The notes under the pieces were generated by a model. The model worked only from the letters and a program-made list of their open reading frames with translations, was not told where the DNA came from and searched no databases. From contig VZDJ01000216.1 in NCBI GenBank assembly GCA_008694505.1, positions 2,155,539 through 2,219,538 on the forward strand: a DNA stretch of 64,000 bases, read 5' to 3'. A program made the position numbers and the translations under genes. This document shows, piece after piece, positions 12,301 to 27,300 of this stretch. Source of the DNA: Cyanoderma ruficeps. Lineage: Eukaryota; Chordata; Aves; Passeriformes; Timaliidae. Within the stretch, counting starts at the first letter, position 1. Every line of letters starts with the position of its first letter.

Positions 12301-15300
12301 ACCACTCTTGTTGTTGATCTTTCTTCTTTTCTATCCTTTTTTCATTGTGTTGAAAAGAGTAGGTGAGTAGTTCCTTAGCAAGCAGGAAAGAAAAATTGTG
12401 CCATTAGGACATTTTCTTGTTTTCTGCAGTTTAAAATTGTTGTCTAGGAAACAAAATGCCCGGCAGAAGGATAAAAGATGTTTTGCCTCTTTCTCTCTTC
12501 TGCTTTCTCCTGAAGTTACATTAAATAAATACAGAGTGTCTGCTTCCCTTCAGCTTTGGCTCTGGGAGCCAACACATGAGATTACACACCGATATGTACC
12601 TCAGTGCCAACACACAGGTGATCACCACACCCTGTGCTGGGTTTATTGTGAATATTGAGGCCACTTAAGCTCTGCCCTACTTGTTTAAAACACAGAATAT
12701 GGGCTGTGCCTAATGAGGTATTTAAACCTCAGAAAAAGAGAGAAAAGGAAGTGGAGAGCTTGTCCAGGCAGGGTAGGTGAGTCCTGACACCTGTACATGG
12801 TCTTCAGAGCTGCACAATATGCTGAGACTGGAAGCCTTGGCAGTGCCTGTCCTGTTGGGTACCAGGCGATCCTTGGCAAACTATTGAGGTGGTGCTTGGC
12901 TGGGCCAGTTCTTTACCCCTTTCTGTGTGGAATGAAAGCAGTTGTTTTAGTGATTGCTTTGCAGAACTAGGAAGCCCCAGACAGAATTAGGACAGCACTG
13001 AAGTAGGAGATAAATAAAAACTCACTTATAGAGGTGCATCCCTTCAACAGTGAGAAGGAAATATTCCTGCAAATATGAGAATGAGAAAGAAACCTTTTTA
13101 TCCTCTTGTTGTTGTTCTACCCAGCCCTTCCCTGTCTACACTTATTTTTTACCTCTTGTATGCCATGCCCACATAAATGTGAAGCCCCAGGCATGGCTAT
13201 GGTGAATTTATGTGCACCTTTTATTTCAGATTGTGTGGCTCAGGATGAATAGGGGATGCCAAGAGGGGCTTTTGCTCCATTCTTTATCAACAAGAGAAGA
13301 GGGAGGGTACCCTTCAGGCAGGACCTGTAACCGTCTCAACTTGTTTAAATAGCAAATACCAATATTTTTGACTCGAGCTTGAATCCAAAGCTGTAGAGTC
13401 ATCTGTGGGGCAGTCAGTATTCCAGGGTCTCTTGGTCTAAATTTAGTCTTTTCCCATGCCCACTGTGGTGTTCCTTCCCCTGTAGTATATTTTATAGCAC
13501 TTTGTCCTACCTAATCTGCCATCTGCTTTTGCACAGACCCCTGTCTGTCAGCATCATTCCTTCCTGTGCATGCATATGCAGCTCTGCAGGCAGTGAGCCA
13601 TGGGATCCTCACTGTGTCGGCTCCATCTGATGAATGAACCATTCTCACAGACATCTGGTGCTATCCTGGGCAAACTTTCTTCCCTCCCTGCTTTTTTCTC
13701 CCCCTCTTTCCATCCCTCATCCTCCCTCACCCCCCACCCCCATCCGCCGCCTCCTTGCTGGATCTGCAGCGTGACTGGAAACAGGCTGAATTAATCAGCA
13801 GACTGGTGCTTCACTCTGCTGCTTCTGTCTCATTCTCTGCAGCGCTGGGCTCTGCACAGTCTTGCTCCCTCTCCCTCTTTGCTCTCTCATTTTTGGAGAG
13901 CAGCAGCAGTGCGAGTTGCTGGGGAAGTGGTGCAGGAATTTAGCCCAGATGCTCTTCAAACAGGCCGATCTCTGGATCCCCCACCAAGGCAAATGTCGCA
14001 AAGTAAGTTCCTCTCCCTTAACATTTAATTTCAAAATGGCTTTCCCTGTCTCTCTCCCCAGTCTGCATCCTGCCTGATGTGATGGGGCATGAAGAGCTTT
14101 GAGGTTTTGGGGGAAGGAGGTTATGGCAGGACATGAAACAGAGAGTGATGATTTTAGCTAGGGAATAGCTTGTTTTTGGTGGTGACGGGGAAAAGAAACT
14201 GTTTTAAACTGCAGTTTTAACCCCAGGACCAATAGAAAGATCCACCCAGGATTTTAGCTGCTGACTCCTGCTTTGCTGCCCCTCTGCCTCATGGCTTAAA
14301 TTTGTCTGTTGCTTCTATAGGCTTTGATCTGTAACTGTTGAACCTCTTCTGCCCTGTGGGATCCATCTGGCAGTGCACCTGCCAGGCTGGATCATCGTTT
14401 TAGTCCCCGAAGTCTTCAGCTGAAGAAGCGGGCATGGGAGGGAAACTATCAAGGGGATGAAAGATGTGCTGAAGTTCTGTGGATTTCTGAGCATTACTGG
14501 CCTCTGGGAGGGGATTAGCATTCCCTGGAGGGAGCTCTGCACTGGCATAAAGCACTGCTGCGTGTTGAAGCCAGGATAAATAAGGACCCCTAACTGCTCT
14601 CTGAACTTGGAGGAGTATTGCAACTGGCTAAATTACACTAATTAAAGCTTAATAATTGTGTAGTGCTTCAATACGCTGCATAAACCCTGTCTCATCCTGC
14701 CAGCAGCCTGGTGGGACAGGTAACTATGGTTGGGGATTTGCTGCTCCAAATATGACTGAAGGGACGGACTGAGGAATGTACAGTTCCAAATTGGGCTGTT
14801 TCCTGGGGAGCAGCTGCCTCTTTCTCTGTTGCCAGGCTGCTGCTGGAGAGAAGCAAAGTGCTGGGCTTTGCATTACCTGTGTAGAAAGGTTGATTGTGCC
14901 TGTTGGCATCTTTACTCCGTGCTTTATGGAGAGCATAAAATGTGGATGTTGTTGCATGGATTAAAATGGACCCTGTGCACAGCAAAGTGCAGCAGAGCTT
15001 CAGGCTGGCGAGCACTGCTTTGGCCACATCTCAGAGCTCTGTGCTCCTGCAGCTCTGTCTTTTCACAGGGGGAATCTGCAGGCTCTGTTAGTGAGCCTCA
15101 AAGCATCCACGCTGGAGCCCCTGCAGGCACCCAGTTACCCAGCTGGGGGCTCTTTTGTCCAGGGGTAGCAGGAGGTCTGGGCTGCCTTTCATCCCGGGCT
15201 GCATAGTGAGGGGAGGAGACAGTTACTGCCTATTGCTCTGTCCATTAACTTGGGCACTGCTGTGCTGAAGACTCTGCTTGTTTCACTTGATTTGAGACCA

Positions 15301-18300
15301 CCAGCAGCTAAGCTGAGCCTGCCAAGCTCACGTCAGGTGCATTCAAACCCAGTTTAATAGCTGTGTTCCTTGTGCCTTCTGGTGCTTTCCCCACCATGTC
15401 CAGGTTTAAAGGCAGTGGTTCCCACAGAGCCATGGTCTGCTTGGTGGAGCTGCCTGAATTGTGCAGGTATCAACATATATTTCTTTTTCCTGAGCTTTCC
15501 AGTAGCATTCAGGTGGGTTAGTGAAGGTTATAATCTTCACAATTACAACAGTTGGTGGGGAGTTGGTAGCCCCATCAGAAAATGAGTAACTAAGGCACAG
15601 AGGAGTATCTGATTTTCCCACTGTCATGCAGAAACCAGTGGCAGACTGAATTAGAGAATCCAGCTCCCATGACAGGCCAGAGCTTTAATCAAAAGTTCAT
15701 CCCATGCAGTAGGAATGTGTCAGGGGGGATGGTTGATGTAGCCTGGGTCCCTAGAAAAACGTTCTTGCCTGGACTCAGGGATCTGATCTCTTAGGAAAAG
15801 TAGCCAGGAGAGCACCAAGAAAGACAGAAACCAAGAGTGGGACCAAGGATGGGGTAATAAAGGGATGTTTCTGCCCAGACTGACTGATGGATTGGCCCTG
15901 CTGGTTCCACCTGTGTCACTCTGTAGCAGGGATGAGCCATTCCAGGCAGTCCGAGCACTAAATCAGCAGCTGCAGGTGTATAGGAGCTGTAGTATCCTGT
16001 TGGGTAATTTGCTTTAGAACAAGAATAAATCCCTTTCTAGCACTAGGCTGCTGGATGAAATGCTACCCCAAGAAATTGCGTGCTGTCATGTGTTTGATGT
16101 CTGTCATCCTCTCTGATCAGACCCAAGACCCCCAGTTTGTGCCATATTGTGACTTGTCCTAAACAAGAATCCAGCTTACAGTAATAAATGCAAATGTATT
16201 TGGTGGAGTTACTCCTTATTGTGTGTTTTTGAACCTGTGAATAGTGCTTACATTTCGGGAGGTGTAATCCCTGCCTGCAAAGTGTCATTGTTAAATTAAA
16301 AACTGCCTTCTTTTTCTGCTAAGGAATGCAAAATAGCTCTCAGGAAAAAGGAAGAACATTCTGCTGCCCAGTTTCCCACCTCCAGCTGTTCAGATCTGGA
16401 AAGCAATTAAGTAGAGGTGTTCTAAAAGGAGCCTAGTGAGTGTAGCCTGGAAAGAGGGAAACAGTCTCATAACTGCCTTGCAGGGGTTTTCTACCACTCT
16501 CAGTCAGAGGGGTGGATCTGCAGGCTATGAGAATTGAAACTTGTAGCAAATATTTTGTATTCTGTTCACTTATTTGTTTAAACAGTCTTTGTAAAGGTAG
16601 TTACACACAAGTGTACAGCAGTCTTGGTGAGAATCCCTTATTCTGCAAGAGGCTGAATCCACATAGCATGGAGGATGATTCAACCCACTTTGCTCTGGAA
16701 AGCAAGGAATATATTTGTGTTCCTGTATTATTAAAAAAAAATATTTGGCACATATTATATCAACATTTACTGGTACAACAAGTAAATATGCTACTATGGA
16801 TGTGTAATGGCTGTGAGAAAATATAAGAGGACTTTACTATACTAATATTTTGTCTCCATTTCTCTGTACACATTCTGGGTTCTACTTTGTTCCTCTGAAG
16901 GAAGCTGCAAGACCTCTGTCTTTCATCAGGTTGCAGAGAGTGTGAGATAGCTGATAAGCTTTTAAGGTAATTTTAAACAGTTCTATGTGTAAAAGAACAA
17001 GATGGGAATTTTAGGAAGGGAGCTCAGTGGTGAATTTGTGTGAGGATGTAGGTGGGCTGCAGGAAGCAGACATGGGTAGGTGGTGTTGCTCGGGAACAAC
17101 TTCACGTTGTGGGAGGAAAAATCAGAAAATAACCACACTTTTCCTACCTATCAGCCTGAAAATGCTCCTGCAACCCCTGAGGAAGGCAAAGAGAACCTAT
17201 TTGCCATGAGCCAGGCAAGGCTATGGATTTAAACAAGCTCCTTGGTATTTGACAACTTACTTACCCCTGTCAAACTCTGGAGGGTCAGCTGAAAGGACAA
17301 GGCAAAGGAAAGTCTATAGATTCTGTGATTCCTCATCTCCTGCCTCTGAGCTGCTTCTTGTTCCTTCCTGAAGAGCCAAACCAGCTCCTGGATATTTGCA
17401 AGATCTATTTCAGGTTCCCTTTCCCTAATGTTTTCAGGCAAGCTAAGCAGTCATTTAACATGTAGAATATTTACTACAAGGGGAGAAATTCACACATCCT
17501 TTCATGTTCCCATCCAGTCCACACCTCAGCACAATCATCGCCTCTAGAAAATAAAATCACGTGCACAAAGGAAATGTCTTGCACTGTTTTTCCCCTAACA
17601 GCTGTCCCAAAGATCACAACTCTTGAGAGCCCTGATATCATCCCAAAGCAGAAGGATGCAATCATCCTCTTTTTACCTGGCTCCAGCTGTGCCTCACACT
17701 GAGGCTGGGATGGCCAGGGCAGGGGTCAGCTCCAGAGGAGCCCTAAGTGCACTTAGAGGCTCCTGTGCTCTCCAGGGAAAAGGAGGAAGCAACTGCTCAT
17801 TTTGTCCTTAGGACTTTTTGCCTTTAGGGACAGGCAGAAGGAAAGTACAGCCTTTTAAAATACCTCCTGATACCCATCAGGGGTTTGCTTTCACTACAAC
17901 CTGGAATTTACTGTCTGCTCTTTCTTTGTTCTTCAGAGGAAACGCTGTGCTAAGGCAGCTGGGTAAGAAGGTGTCTTGCTGTTTCTGTTTGGGCCGGAAA
18001 ATTAGCGGCTTTCTCTTTGAGGTAACTTTCCAAAGCAAAGATGTGAATGTTGAGGTTTTTTATTAATGAACTGACACCTCCTGTGCACGGCTTCTTCACC
18101 CTGGGGTGCTCACTTCCTGGTTTGTGGCAGGAAGAGCACTTGCAGCTGATGAAAGGCTAGAAACATCCCTCTGGGACAGCTTCAGAGCTCCTGGGTTTGC
18201 CAAAGGTTTACTTAAGGGCATTTCAAAAATGCCTCATTAGCAGTTGATGACTTAGCAGGCAGCTTTTGTTCCAGAAACCTGGAGCTGCCCCTTGCCAGGA

Positions 18301-21300
18301 GCTCAAGGTGGCTCTTCTTGCCTGTCCCTTTCATTTGGGTCCCAGGCTCTTTCCCTTGATGCTCACCCACAGCAGGTTACCCGAGTGCCCCCAGGAGCCC
18401 TCACTCACAGTATTGCAGTGTTTGTTTATCGGATTGCCTCTGCTTCCTTTGCCAAATACTCCATGATCTAAGTATCAGGAGGGGTGTTTAACAACCCCTG
18501 CCCTTCCTGCTCTTCCCAAGCCCTGCCACAATGCACTTGCCCTTTGTCACCTGCTGCATTCCACGTTCCTTTGAGGACGCCATGCCAAGCTGGTAACTCC
18601 TGTGTAAACTCTGAAGCAGGTGTGCAAGTGTTTCAGGAACCTTTTTGGATTACCTCTGGATTTGCTGCCTTTTTGTGCTCGCTGTCTGCTGTGCTGTGGC
18701 AGTTTCTCTTTCCAGGCACTGTCTTACTGTAGTAAGTGTTGGTATGAAGTGCAGCTTTCTTCTCATTTCTTCTGTAGCTCCTGATGTGTCCATTGGAACC
18801 AGCTTGGTGTCTAAGCAGACTTTGCTTTTCAGTTCAAGTCCCTATTATTTTTGCTGCATTTCATTCTGTGTGTTTTATTTATCTGTCTGCTTTCCCCCTG
18901 CTGGAGAGGATTTATATTTCTGTGGGTGCTTTGCTGTGCCCCAGACAGGCAGCAGTCAGACAAGAGAGAGAAGACTGATTGTCCCTTGCTTGGTGTTGTT
19001 CTCAGACACTCCTGTTTGCAGCACTCTGTGGTGCAGCAGCACAGCTGGTGCCAGCTCCTCTGCCATCTTCTCCTCTGGGAGTCTTTGAGACACTCCTATG
19101 TTTAGTCCTGTGCTGATGTTACCTGGGATGCTTCCAAGAACAACACAGAACTGCTTCCTCTATTCCTAAAACTGACACAGAGAATGAAAACTGCAGCAGG
19201 ATTATTTTTAGTTCTGTAAAAGTGCAGCTAAAGCAGCTTTGCTGGACTCTGCCTGGACAGAATTTGCTGTTTCAGGTTGTCCCTAATAGGTGGGGAGAGT
19301 GTGTGTGAATGGTAGATGGTATTTGAAAGAGAATTTATGTTCTATTCCTCAACACTGTGTTACTGTTTGGATTGGACCGTCAATGCAAATGAGTCTGAAG
19401 TCCAAGATTGGTTTCCAGTAAATGTTCATCACAAAACCATGCAGTTAAGGAACAGGAAGAGCAGCTCAGAGCCAAGCTGCAGTTGCAGAGCTGGGTGTGT
19501 GCAAGCAGCTTGTGAGGAGCAGAACTGCTGCAGTTTGAGACCACAGTGGGTTTGGCAGGGCTGGAAAGAGCTACAAGAGCAGGAAGAGCTGCAGCTCCTG
19601 CCTGAGCTCTGGGCTGTGTCACACTGGTGGGGACAGGAGAGGGACAAACTTCCTGCCTGTTTGTGTTCAGTAGTTCTGTACCCTGGGCACAGTATGACAC
19701 ACGTGAACATTTCCAACATGCAGGATATCCTGTGTGCTGTACATGCTCAATGTGTTTGTACTGAAACATGAAATGTCCATGAGAACTTTTATTTAGCAGT
19801 TCCCTGCTGTAGCCCTCTCGTGGACACCTGCCTGCTCTTCCCTGTTGATTTACTGTCAGTGGTCTGGTGCCCACAGTACCTCCCTGCAGTCTGTGATTTG
19901 AAAGAAAGGAAAGTGCTCATGCTCCTGGCCCAGAAATGCAAGTGTTTACCCCACTTTGCTGTTACCAGCATCTCATGGCAGCGTTTTCCATATGGCACAC
20001 TCCTAAGATGTGTCCTTTGGGACTGCTGCCTCTTTGCTGAGCCCTGAGGGAGCAGTGCTGTGAACTCTGTGCTTCCTGCAAGTCCAAATGTCTCTCTTGC
20101 AGTTCAGCACTTAAAACTCCAGTGTTTGCTCTTGTAAAGGGAGGAGTTGATGGCAGGGTCATGTCTGGTCCTGAACTGATCCACAGCCTAGCATTTAAAT
20201 CTGGGAGCTTCTGCATCAAAGTAGTCACAGAGGCAGGACTCACAAACAAAAATCTGTAGCAAGCAGTTGTGGAATTGGACCGCTCTTGTTTTGAATTGCA
20301 GATATTCTACTACTTTGTTTTTACTATTGTTAGCAAAATTCATCCTGTATCGTTAAAATTCTACCATAACTATGTTCTGCTGTCTCTCCAAGGTGATACC
20401 AGTTCAAGCCTGCATAACCTCTGTTTGTATTGTCCTCAGCCTCTACTCAGTAGATCATGTTTCACAGAAATGACTTGGTATTGTGCTTCAATAAAGTATT
20501 TATCAACACAGTCAGGACTGGTTTGTTTACCTGATACTATCTAAGTGCTTCAATTCCAGCAGTCTAAAGTTCACAGGAGAGATGATGATTTCAGGAAAAT
20601 GAAGAATCAGGCTGGTGATGACGAGTGTGGGGCATTCACAGTCACATGCTCTGTCAGCCACCAGGAAAAAGCCTAAAAGGAAAATAGGGAAGCACTAACC
20701 AGTTTATTTTTCTGGCACCTCAGGATGAGATGACCTCAAGTTTGGGCCTTACCACAAAGAAAGCCCTCACAATCCTGAGAGACCAATTGTCAGCACTGCT
20801 GGAGGGGCATCAGAAGGAACGGAAAAAAGGGACTTCATGGAAGGTGAGGCATCAAACAGCACAAGTTCTTCTCGAAGAACTGGTCTCCCCTTCTCAAAGT
20901 AAAGATGAGGGCTAAACTGAAGTTGGCTGCATTCCCCCCTCAGAGTGTCCAGGTGTAGAACTGCTAAAGTCCTTGGGAACAAAGCAAGGAATCTACCTAA
21001 GGATGAGTTTCTGTCAGCACTTCTCTCCTGGATGCCAGAGCTCTGTGGGAAGATGCCTCTTCCCATCTGAAGGATCTCAGGACTTTGAGAGCCACTAAGG
21101 GCAGTGAGCCTACAGGGTCCATCTCAGGTGAAGATAAAGAGCTGTGAAGCTCAACAGTCTTCCCTTGTCCATTGTGTTTGCCTGGCATGTGTGTTGAATA
21201 CAAAGTGCCAGTGTTTATGCACAGTGCTTAAAAGAGTTCCTTGGTTGGTCAGTGACAATGGGGCAGCCTGGCACAGAAGCCTTTTCATTCTCCCAGTCAA

Positions 21301-24300
21301 GAGAGAAGCAGAGAGTGCTCACCCAGACTCACCAGCTGAATATCCATTGGTGCTGAAGGATTCACACATTGGATCTGGGATGCTCTGTGTCATGTTCAGG
21401 GGTTTTGCAAAGTTCTGTTCTCCATGGAGCACCAGCTGCTGTCTTCACCCTTTCTCACTCTGCTTTTCCAAATGTCTGGCTCTGTGTTCCCTGAGTGCTG
21501 ACTGTCTGCTGCTCTCCCTTTGCAGGAGGTGTGGAGGAGCAGTTTCCTGTACCATGGTAACCGCTGCTCCTGCTTCCACTGGCCTGGTGCATCTCTGATG
21601 CTGCTGGCAGTGCTGTTGCTGCTATGCTGCTATGGGAGCCAGCCACAGGGGAGGTGAGCAAAGCTTCCTGTGCTGCTTAACTGAAGCAAGGTGATGGTTT
21701 TATATCATCTTCGTACTGTGTGTGACTGACGTGATTGATGTGTGATGATGTTGTCCCTCATTCTGTCTAGATATCAGCATACTCACACTGGTAATTTCCT
21801 ATCAATCCCTTTCACAGAACTTCAGCCAACTTAATTCTACTTCTAATGGACCCAGAGAGTGTCCTATGGAGAGACTGAAGGGGTTTTTTTTCTACAGCAT
21901 TCCTAGATCTTTAAAACTTCTAAGGCATTATCATAGTTAGGAAGTATTTTGAAACTGGAGAAATTAGTGGCTCATGGGAGAAGTTAATGTGCTATACATG
22001 CCTTGACCATATTTGTAAAGTATTTTTTAATTGAGATAGGTCCTTTCAGACCTCTGTGGTGTCATTATCCTAAGGAAGAAGTGTGATCATGCGTTTCTTT
22101 TTGAGCCATAAATCTGTGAAATGTGGGAATAAACAACCAGGCAGTTGTGTGTTTATCTCTGTGGGTGTCTGGCAGTGTATTCTGCTCGTTTACTCAAACC
22201 TCATCTGCATTCTGCTTCCTCCTGTTCTGCTGTGTGAAGCCAAGGTGCTGAGATAGTCAATGCACTGGCACTCTTCCTCCTGCTCCTCTTGGATCTCCTC
22301 ATGATCGGGCGTCAAGAGAGGCTGAAGTGCAGAGAGGTGGAGAGGAGGCTTCAGACCATTGTTGATAAGATAAACGGTGAGGTCTCCTTCATCTGTCCCA
22401 TTTGCACTTGTGTCTTCCTCCCATTGAACCTTTCCCAAACCTGATCACATGCATTCCTAATTAAGCTTGCTAACCTTCTCCTGTGTTGCACAGAAACAGG
22501 CTGTGGGAAGTGTGTTTTCCTCATGCCTGTCCTGTAAAATAGTTATTTTGGGCTGTCATGTGGCCATGTGCTTCCAAGCTGTGTGTTACCAGGTGGGCGT
22601 CTGTTATGGCTGTGCTTTGGAGTAATTCAAATCCTCATATCCTTATAAAAATATCTGCCTTGCAGCAGATGATGAGGGGAGAACACTTGGGGTTGTACCA
22701 CAACATGGAGCAGAAGGAAATAAATTGCTGTGCATGAGCATCGTCTCAACGGGGACTTTGGGGCCTGAGGGGGCAGTTTATTTCACTGGGGCAGTTTTAA
22801 GGACAGCCTGTAGTTTTTCTGTTGTACAGGTTTTTAAACGACTGTTTAGTTGTTAATACTGGGTGGAGAGAGAAGGGAAAAGCCATCAAGGAGGGAGAGA
22901 GAGGTGATAAAAAATCATGGGAATGGGCTCAGCTTAGCATTGGGGATTTATAACCACTACAGCATGGAAATCCAGAACTGCTACCACTTCATTCTTTCCA
23001 CTTTGTGCTTTCAGATACACTTGGCAAAGAGGTGAAGTGGCCAGACTCCATGTACCCTGACCTTCACATGCCTTATGCCCCATCCTGGTCCCTTCACTGG
23101 GCCTACAGGGATGGGCATCTTGTCAACCTGCCCGTGAGCCTCTTGGTGGAAGGAGATGTTGTTGCTTTGAGGCCAGGCCAGGAGTCATTTGCTTCTCTGA
23201 GAGGGATTAAGGTAACTTGCTTGTCTAATTTCCCTGGCCTGTAACAATACGTTTCCCAGGTTTTTCTTGCTAATACTCTAATTCCCAGAGTACGGATTAT
23301 TGGAGTGTTTGGTTTTTCTGACCTTGCAAATAGCTTGAAATTCCAGTTCAGTCAAGGATGGTGCATAGTTAGCCAGGCTGCATCTTCTCCATGAACTCCC
23401 TGGACAGGAGACATTAATGTTATACAAAAGCACCATGTTTCCTCCTCTCTCAAGTCAAGGTGAAAATGTAATGTGCTGCTAAATATAAGTAGAGTGAATC
23501 TATCCAGTAGGATAACATGACATAAAAACCTTGTCCTTTATCCTGCTTTTTATGTGCAGAAATAAAGTTTGCCTGCTTTGACCTTCTCCTTACTACTGAT
23601 TTATTATAAAAGAAGGTAATATAAAATACCTGGTGTAGAAGTAGATTAACTACTCACAAGATCTATACAAATGAAGAAGAATGGAAAAAGTTTAAAGCTT
23701 GAAATTTACCTTTGGTGGTTTTCATTGTAACTTTCACTCCAATTCTCATGAAATAACCAGATGTGCTTGCACACAGGCCTTTGAGCTCTCTGACCTTTCT
23801 TCTAGGATGATGAGCACATAGTTCTGGAGCCTGGAGATCTATTTCCACCCTTCTCACCTCCGCCCTCCCCAAGGGGAGAAGTGAAGAAGGGACCTCAGAA
23901 CCCTCAGCTCTATCGTCTCTTCCGTGTGTTGAAGACCCCAGTAATTGATAATGTCAGGTGGGTTAAATGCAGGTCACAGTGTCTGCCCAGCTGTCTGTGT
24001 CCTTGTTGCTGCCTTCCTGCTAAGCAGCTGAGAAGACCTGAGGAGTTTGCTTGGCAATGCTGCAAATTTACCCTGGCAAGTGCCACACTCTTATTGTAGA
24101 TGTTGGCTTCTCTTTGGACAGCCCTCCCTCATAGCATAGCCTGAGAACAGTGTTCTAATCAGGTCTGCTAGGAGGTTTATATCCCAGGAAAGTGAAGGGT
24201 TAGAGTCTTGCTTGCTGAATTTTCAAGCTGTTTTCTGTCTCTTAGGTGGTGCCTGGAAATGGCTCTGTCCCGGCCTGTGACAGCCCTGGATAATGAGAGG

Positions 24301-27300
24301 TTCACTGTGCAGTCAGTGATGCTGAAATACGCTGTCCCTATTGTGCTGGTAGGTCTCATTCCAAGCCTTTGTCCTTGAAAATAGCCATGTTTTGTCAATA
24401 AATCTGAAGAATTTGCAGCCATCAACAGGAAGTTGTGGCCAGTTTCACTCATGACTGTGTGTACCTTGGGCAGTTCAGAGATGCTGAGCCACGTAACCAT
24501 GAGAGTGGAGGGAGGAACTGCAGCAGCAGATCAAAAAATATATATTTTTCATACTTTCCCCAGGGCTTAGAATGTTACAGGGCACTGAAAACACCTTCCC
24601 TGCAAGTGCCAGTAGTTAAGTGACAGTGTCATCTCTGAATTGCAGGCTGGATTCCTGATCATCAATGCCGTGCGCTTCATTTTCCAAGCTCCTGGAATTG
24701 CTTCCTGGCAGTACACTCTTCTTCAGCTGCAGGTAAAGGAGAGCTCTGAGCTTCACTGCACCTCCTTCCCAGAGCACCCCCAAGATGGATTTCCTCCCTC
24801 AGTGACTTAATTCATCCTGTGGCAGCATCCTGTGCTTCCTGGATCTGGAAGCCTGCTGGATCCAGGAGCATTCAGTGGAGGACAACAGAACTTCCCTGGC
24901 CATTCCTCACAGACTTTACCTTTAAATGTTTTCTCTCTCATTTGCCATGTATATGTTTATCTATATCTATATATGGTATCCTTTGCCTTTGAACTCATTA
25001 GAGTTTACACCAAATTCAGCAGGAAAAGCAGCTGCAAGTTGGTGTGATTGATTCATGGCCTCCATCATTAAACTCCCCTAAGGTGTGCACTGTTTGGCAC
25101 TTCTAGCAGTCCCCTTCCTTCTTGCTCTGGCCTTTTGTCCTTATCCTCTCACTTTGGTGGAAAAGATGTCACGTGAGAGGTTCTGACTGCTTGTTGTCTC
25201 TGTGCTTGTTGGTGATCACAGGTTGTTTTTTTTTCAGGTGAATGGTGTCTTACCCATCCTTCCGTTGCTCTTTCCTGTCCTGTGGATTCTTGCTACAGCC
25301 TTTGGAGAAGCCAGAGTGTTGGCCCAGATGAGCAAGGCCTCATCCACCTCACTGGTAGGTTTGTCTCCACATCAGACCATTGCAGGGACAAGAGCAGGAG
25401 ATGAAAAGGCTCTGTGAAGTGAGCACACTGAATTCAGCAGAGGTGTCCACATAATTGTTTGGTTGTTCCAGCTGTGCCCTCTCCCTGGGGTGCAATATTA
25501 CTTCTTGAACAGATGCTTTAATTTTTTCAACCTCTCTGCAGATATCCCAAGGTGATAGGAAGCTCTGGTGATTCTGAGTTTTATTTAAAAATACAGTTTT
25601 ATTTGCTGTAAAACTCTTCAAGGCATGTGTTTTCTGTCAGATAAATACAGTCTGTCAGAGGGGTCAACATGGAGATAAATGCCCTGTGCTGGCTGTAACT
25701 GGGCAATGTGTAGCCACTGAGAAGGAAGGATTCATCATCTCTCTGCAATGTCCTCTGGGCTGAACAATCCTTACCTGAGGCTCTGGGGCTTTGTTTGCAG
25801 GCATGGCTTTTGAGTAGGTCGGGGAGTAAGAGCAGTTTCTGGTTGTGCTGGTTTGGGAAGTGGAGTGGTCTGATGGGATGTGATCCTGAGTTGGATGTGC
25901 TGTTGCTCATCCCTTTTTCTGTCCTGGTAGCAGCGCTGGTGAGATGCACTCATCTGTGTTTGTCTTCTGTGCTGATTTCCATTACTTGGACAGAGTTTCT
26001 CTCCTTGTCCTTCCTTGGCCTCTGGCCCTAGGTCTGTGTTTTCTATTCTTTTCTCTCTAGTGGAACAACTAAGCTGCCCGTGTCCTGGGAGGAAGGACAC
26101 GTTACATCCCTCAGTAGCATTTGCACCTTCAGAGTCTCTTCTCAGTGTTTTCGTCACTTTACCTTTCCGACCCATTCTCACCATCACTTGGTTTGTACTT
26201 TGGAACCTCCTCTTTACCTTCACAATTCACAATTCAGCTGGGAAAAGCCAGAGCTCCTTGGCTTCCCTGTTTCATCATTCTCAACGTTCCCATTTGTCCT
26301 GTCACTCATACTTGCACCTTCCTTTTTTTCTTTCCTGTCTTCCTTTTTCTTGCCCAGGCAACTCTGTCTGTCCAGTCAGCTCCTTCTGTGGCATCTCAGA
26401 CATGATCCTTCATCCTTGCTGCTGCAGAACAGCTGCTGTGATGTGCCTTGGTCACTCACCCCCTGACAAGGGCAGTCACTTGGCCTCTCTAATTCCCTCC
26501 TTCCTCCTCTCTTCTCTGTTCAAAATGTAGCAGGTAAGACCCTTCTCTCCAATCACTTGGCCTATTTGGTGGTAACTTGGCCACTTCTCCACCTTCCTCT
26601 TCCTATCATGTTCAAGCAGTTTGATTCCCAATTTTTCAAGGCCAGAGGTGACCCTTGTGACTGGTTGAAAGGACACAAACCAGTGCCCCCCTAAACGAGT
26701 CCCTGCCTCAGGTTTCATTACCACAGTTGGACTGCAGCAACATTCCTTTTAGAAAGGAATTTGCTGTGGGTTTGAAAACATTTGTACTGCCTTTGATTGG
26801 TTGTCTCAGTAATTATTTACCTTCACTGCTAAAAATGGACATTCTGTGTTAGTGGGAATTTCTGCAGTATCTGATTTCCAGTCCTTGGAAAATTTACGTC
26901 TTTTGTCTTCTAGATTTAAGAGCAAAGAGCACGTCAATCAAAATTCTGGTCTGTTGTAACTACTCACATTCCTTTTTACCCTCTCTGGTTAAGTAAACAG
27001 TTCAAGCACCTTAAGGCACTGTAAGCATATTTTCCAAACCTCTAATCTTTCTCTTGGCATTCCTCTTAGCTTTCTCCACTGTTTCAGGATCACTGTAGGG
27101 TTGTGAATCTCAAACCCCACAAAATATTCCAGTAATAGCTGTGCTTTTGATAAACTTCAGAATAATTTGGACTTTCTGCTCTATGTTCCCTTGTGTGTAC
27201 AGCAAAGGATCCCATTAGACCTTTCAGTCACTGCTTTAAAAGGCCAGGCTTTGTTCAGCTGCAGTTACTGCTTTCTGAGAATCCTCATCCTGTAAGTCAG

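Larger units (their letters stand above)
9358..20723 (+). other. TMEM94: TMEM94 intron 2
   Basis: An 11.4 kb intron, the longest in the gene. It contains a CR1 tail at 10674-10730, a pyrimidine-rich tract at 13675-13760, a candidate alternative first exon at 13949-14002 and MIR-like fragments near 14.65 and 15.6 kb. The many short open frames on both strands show no recognisable product. Confidence 0.6.

Noticed and set aside
18484..19105. Cluster of overlapping plus-strand frames in intron 2
   Set aside because: Cysteine/serine-rich peptides from pyrimidine-rich DNA. No domain, and no conserved splice pattern.
19585..19605. Short palindrome GAGCTGCAGCTC
   Set aside because: A 12-base palindrome in GCTG-rich sequence is expected by chance at this window size.
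25771..26530. Overlapping open frames on both strands in intron 10
   Set aside because: No similarity to known domains, no splice-compatible phase with neighbouring exons, and frames on opposite strands mirror each other.
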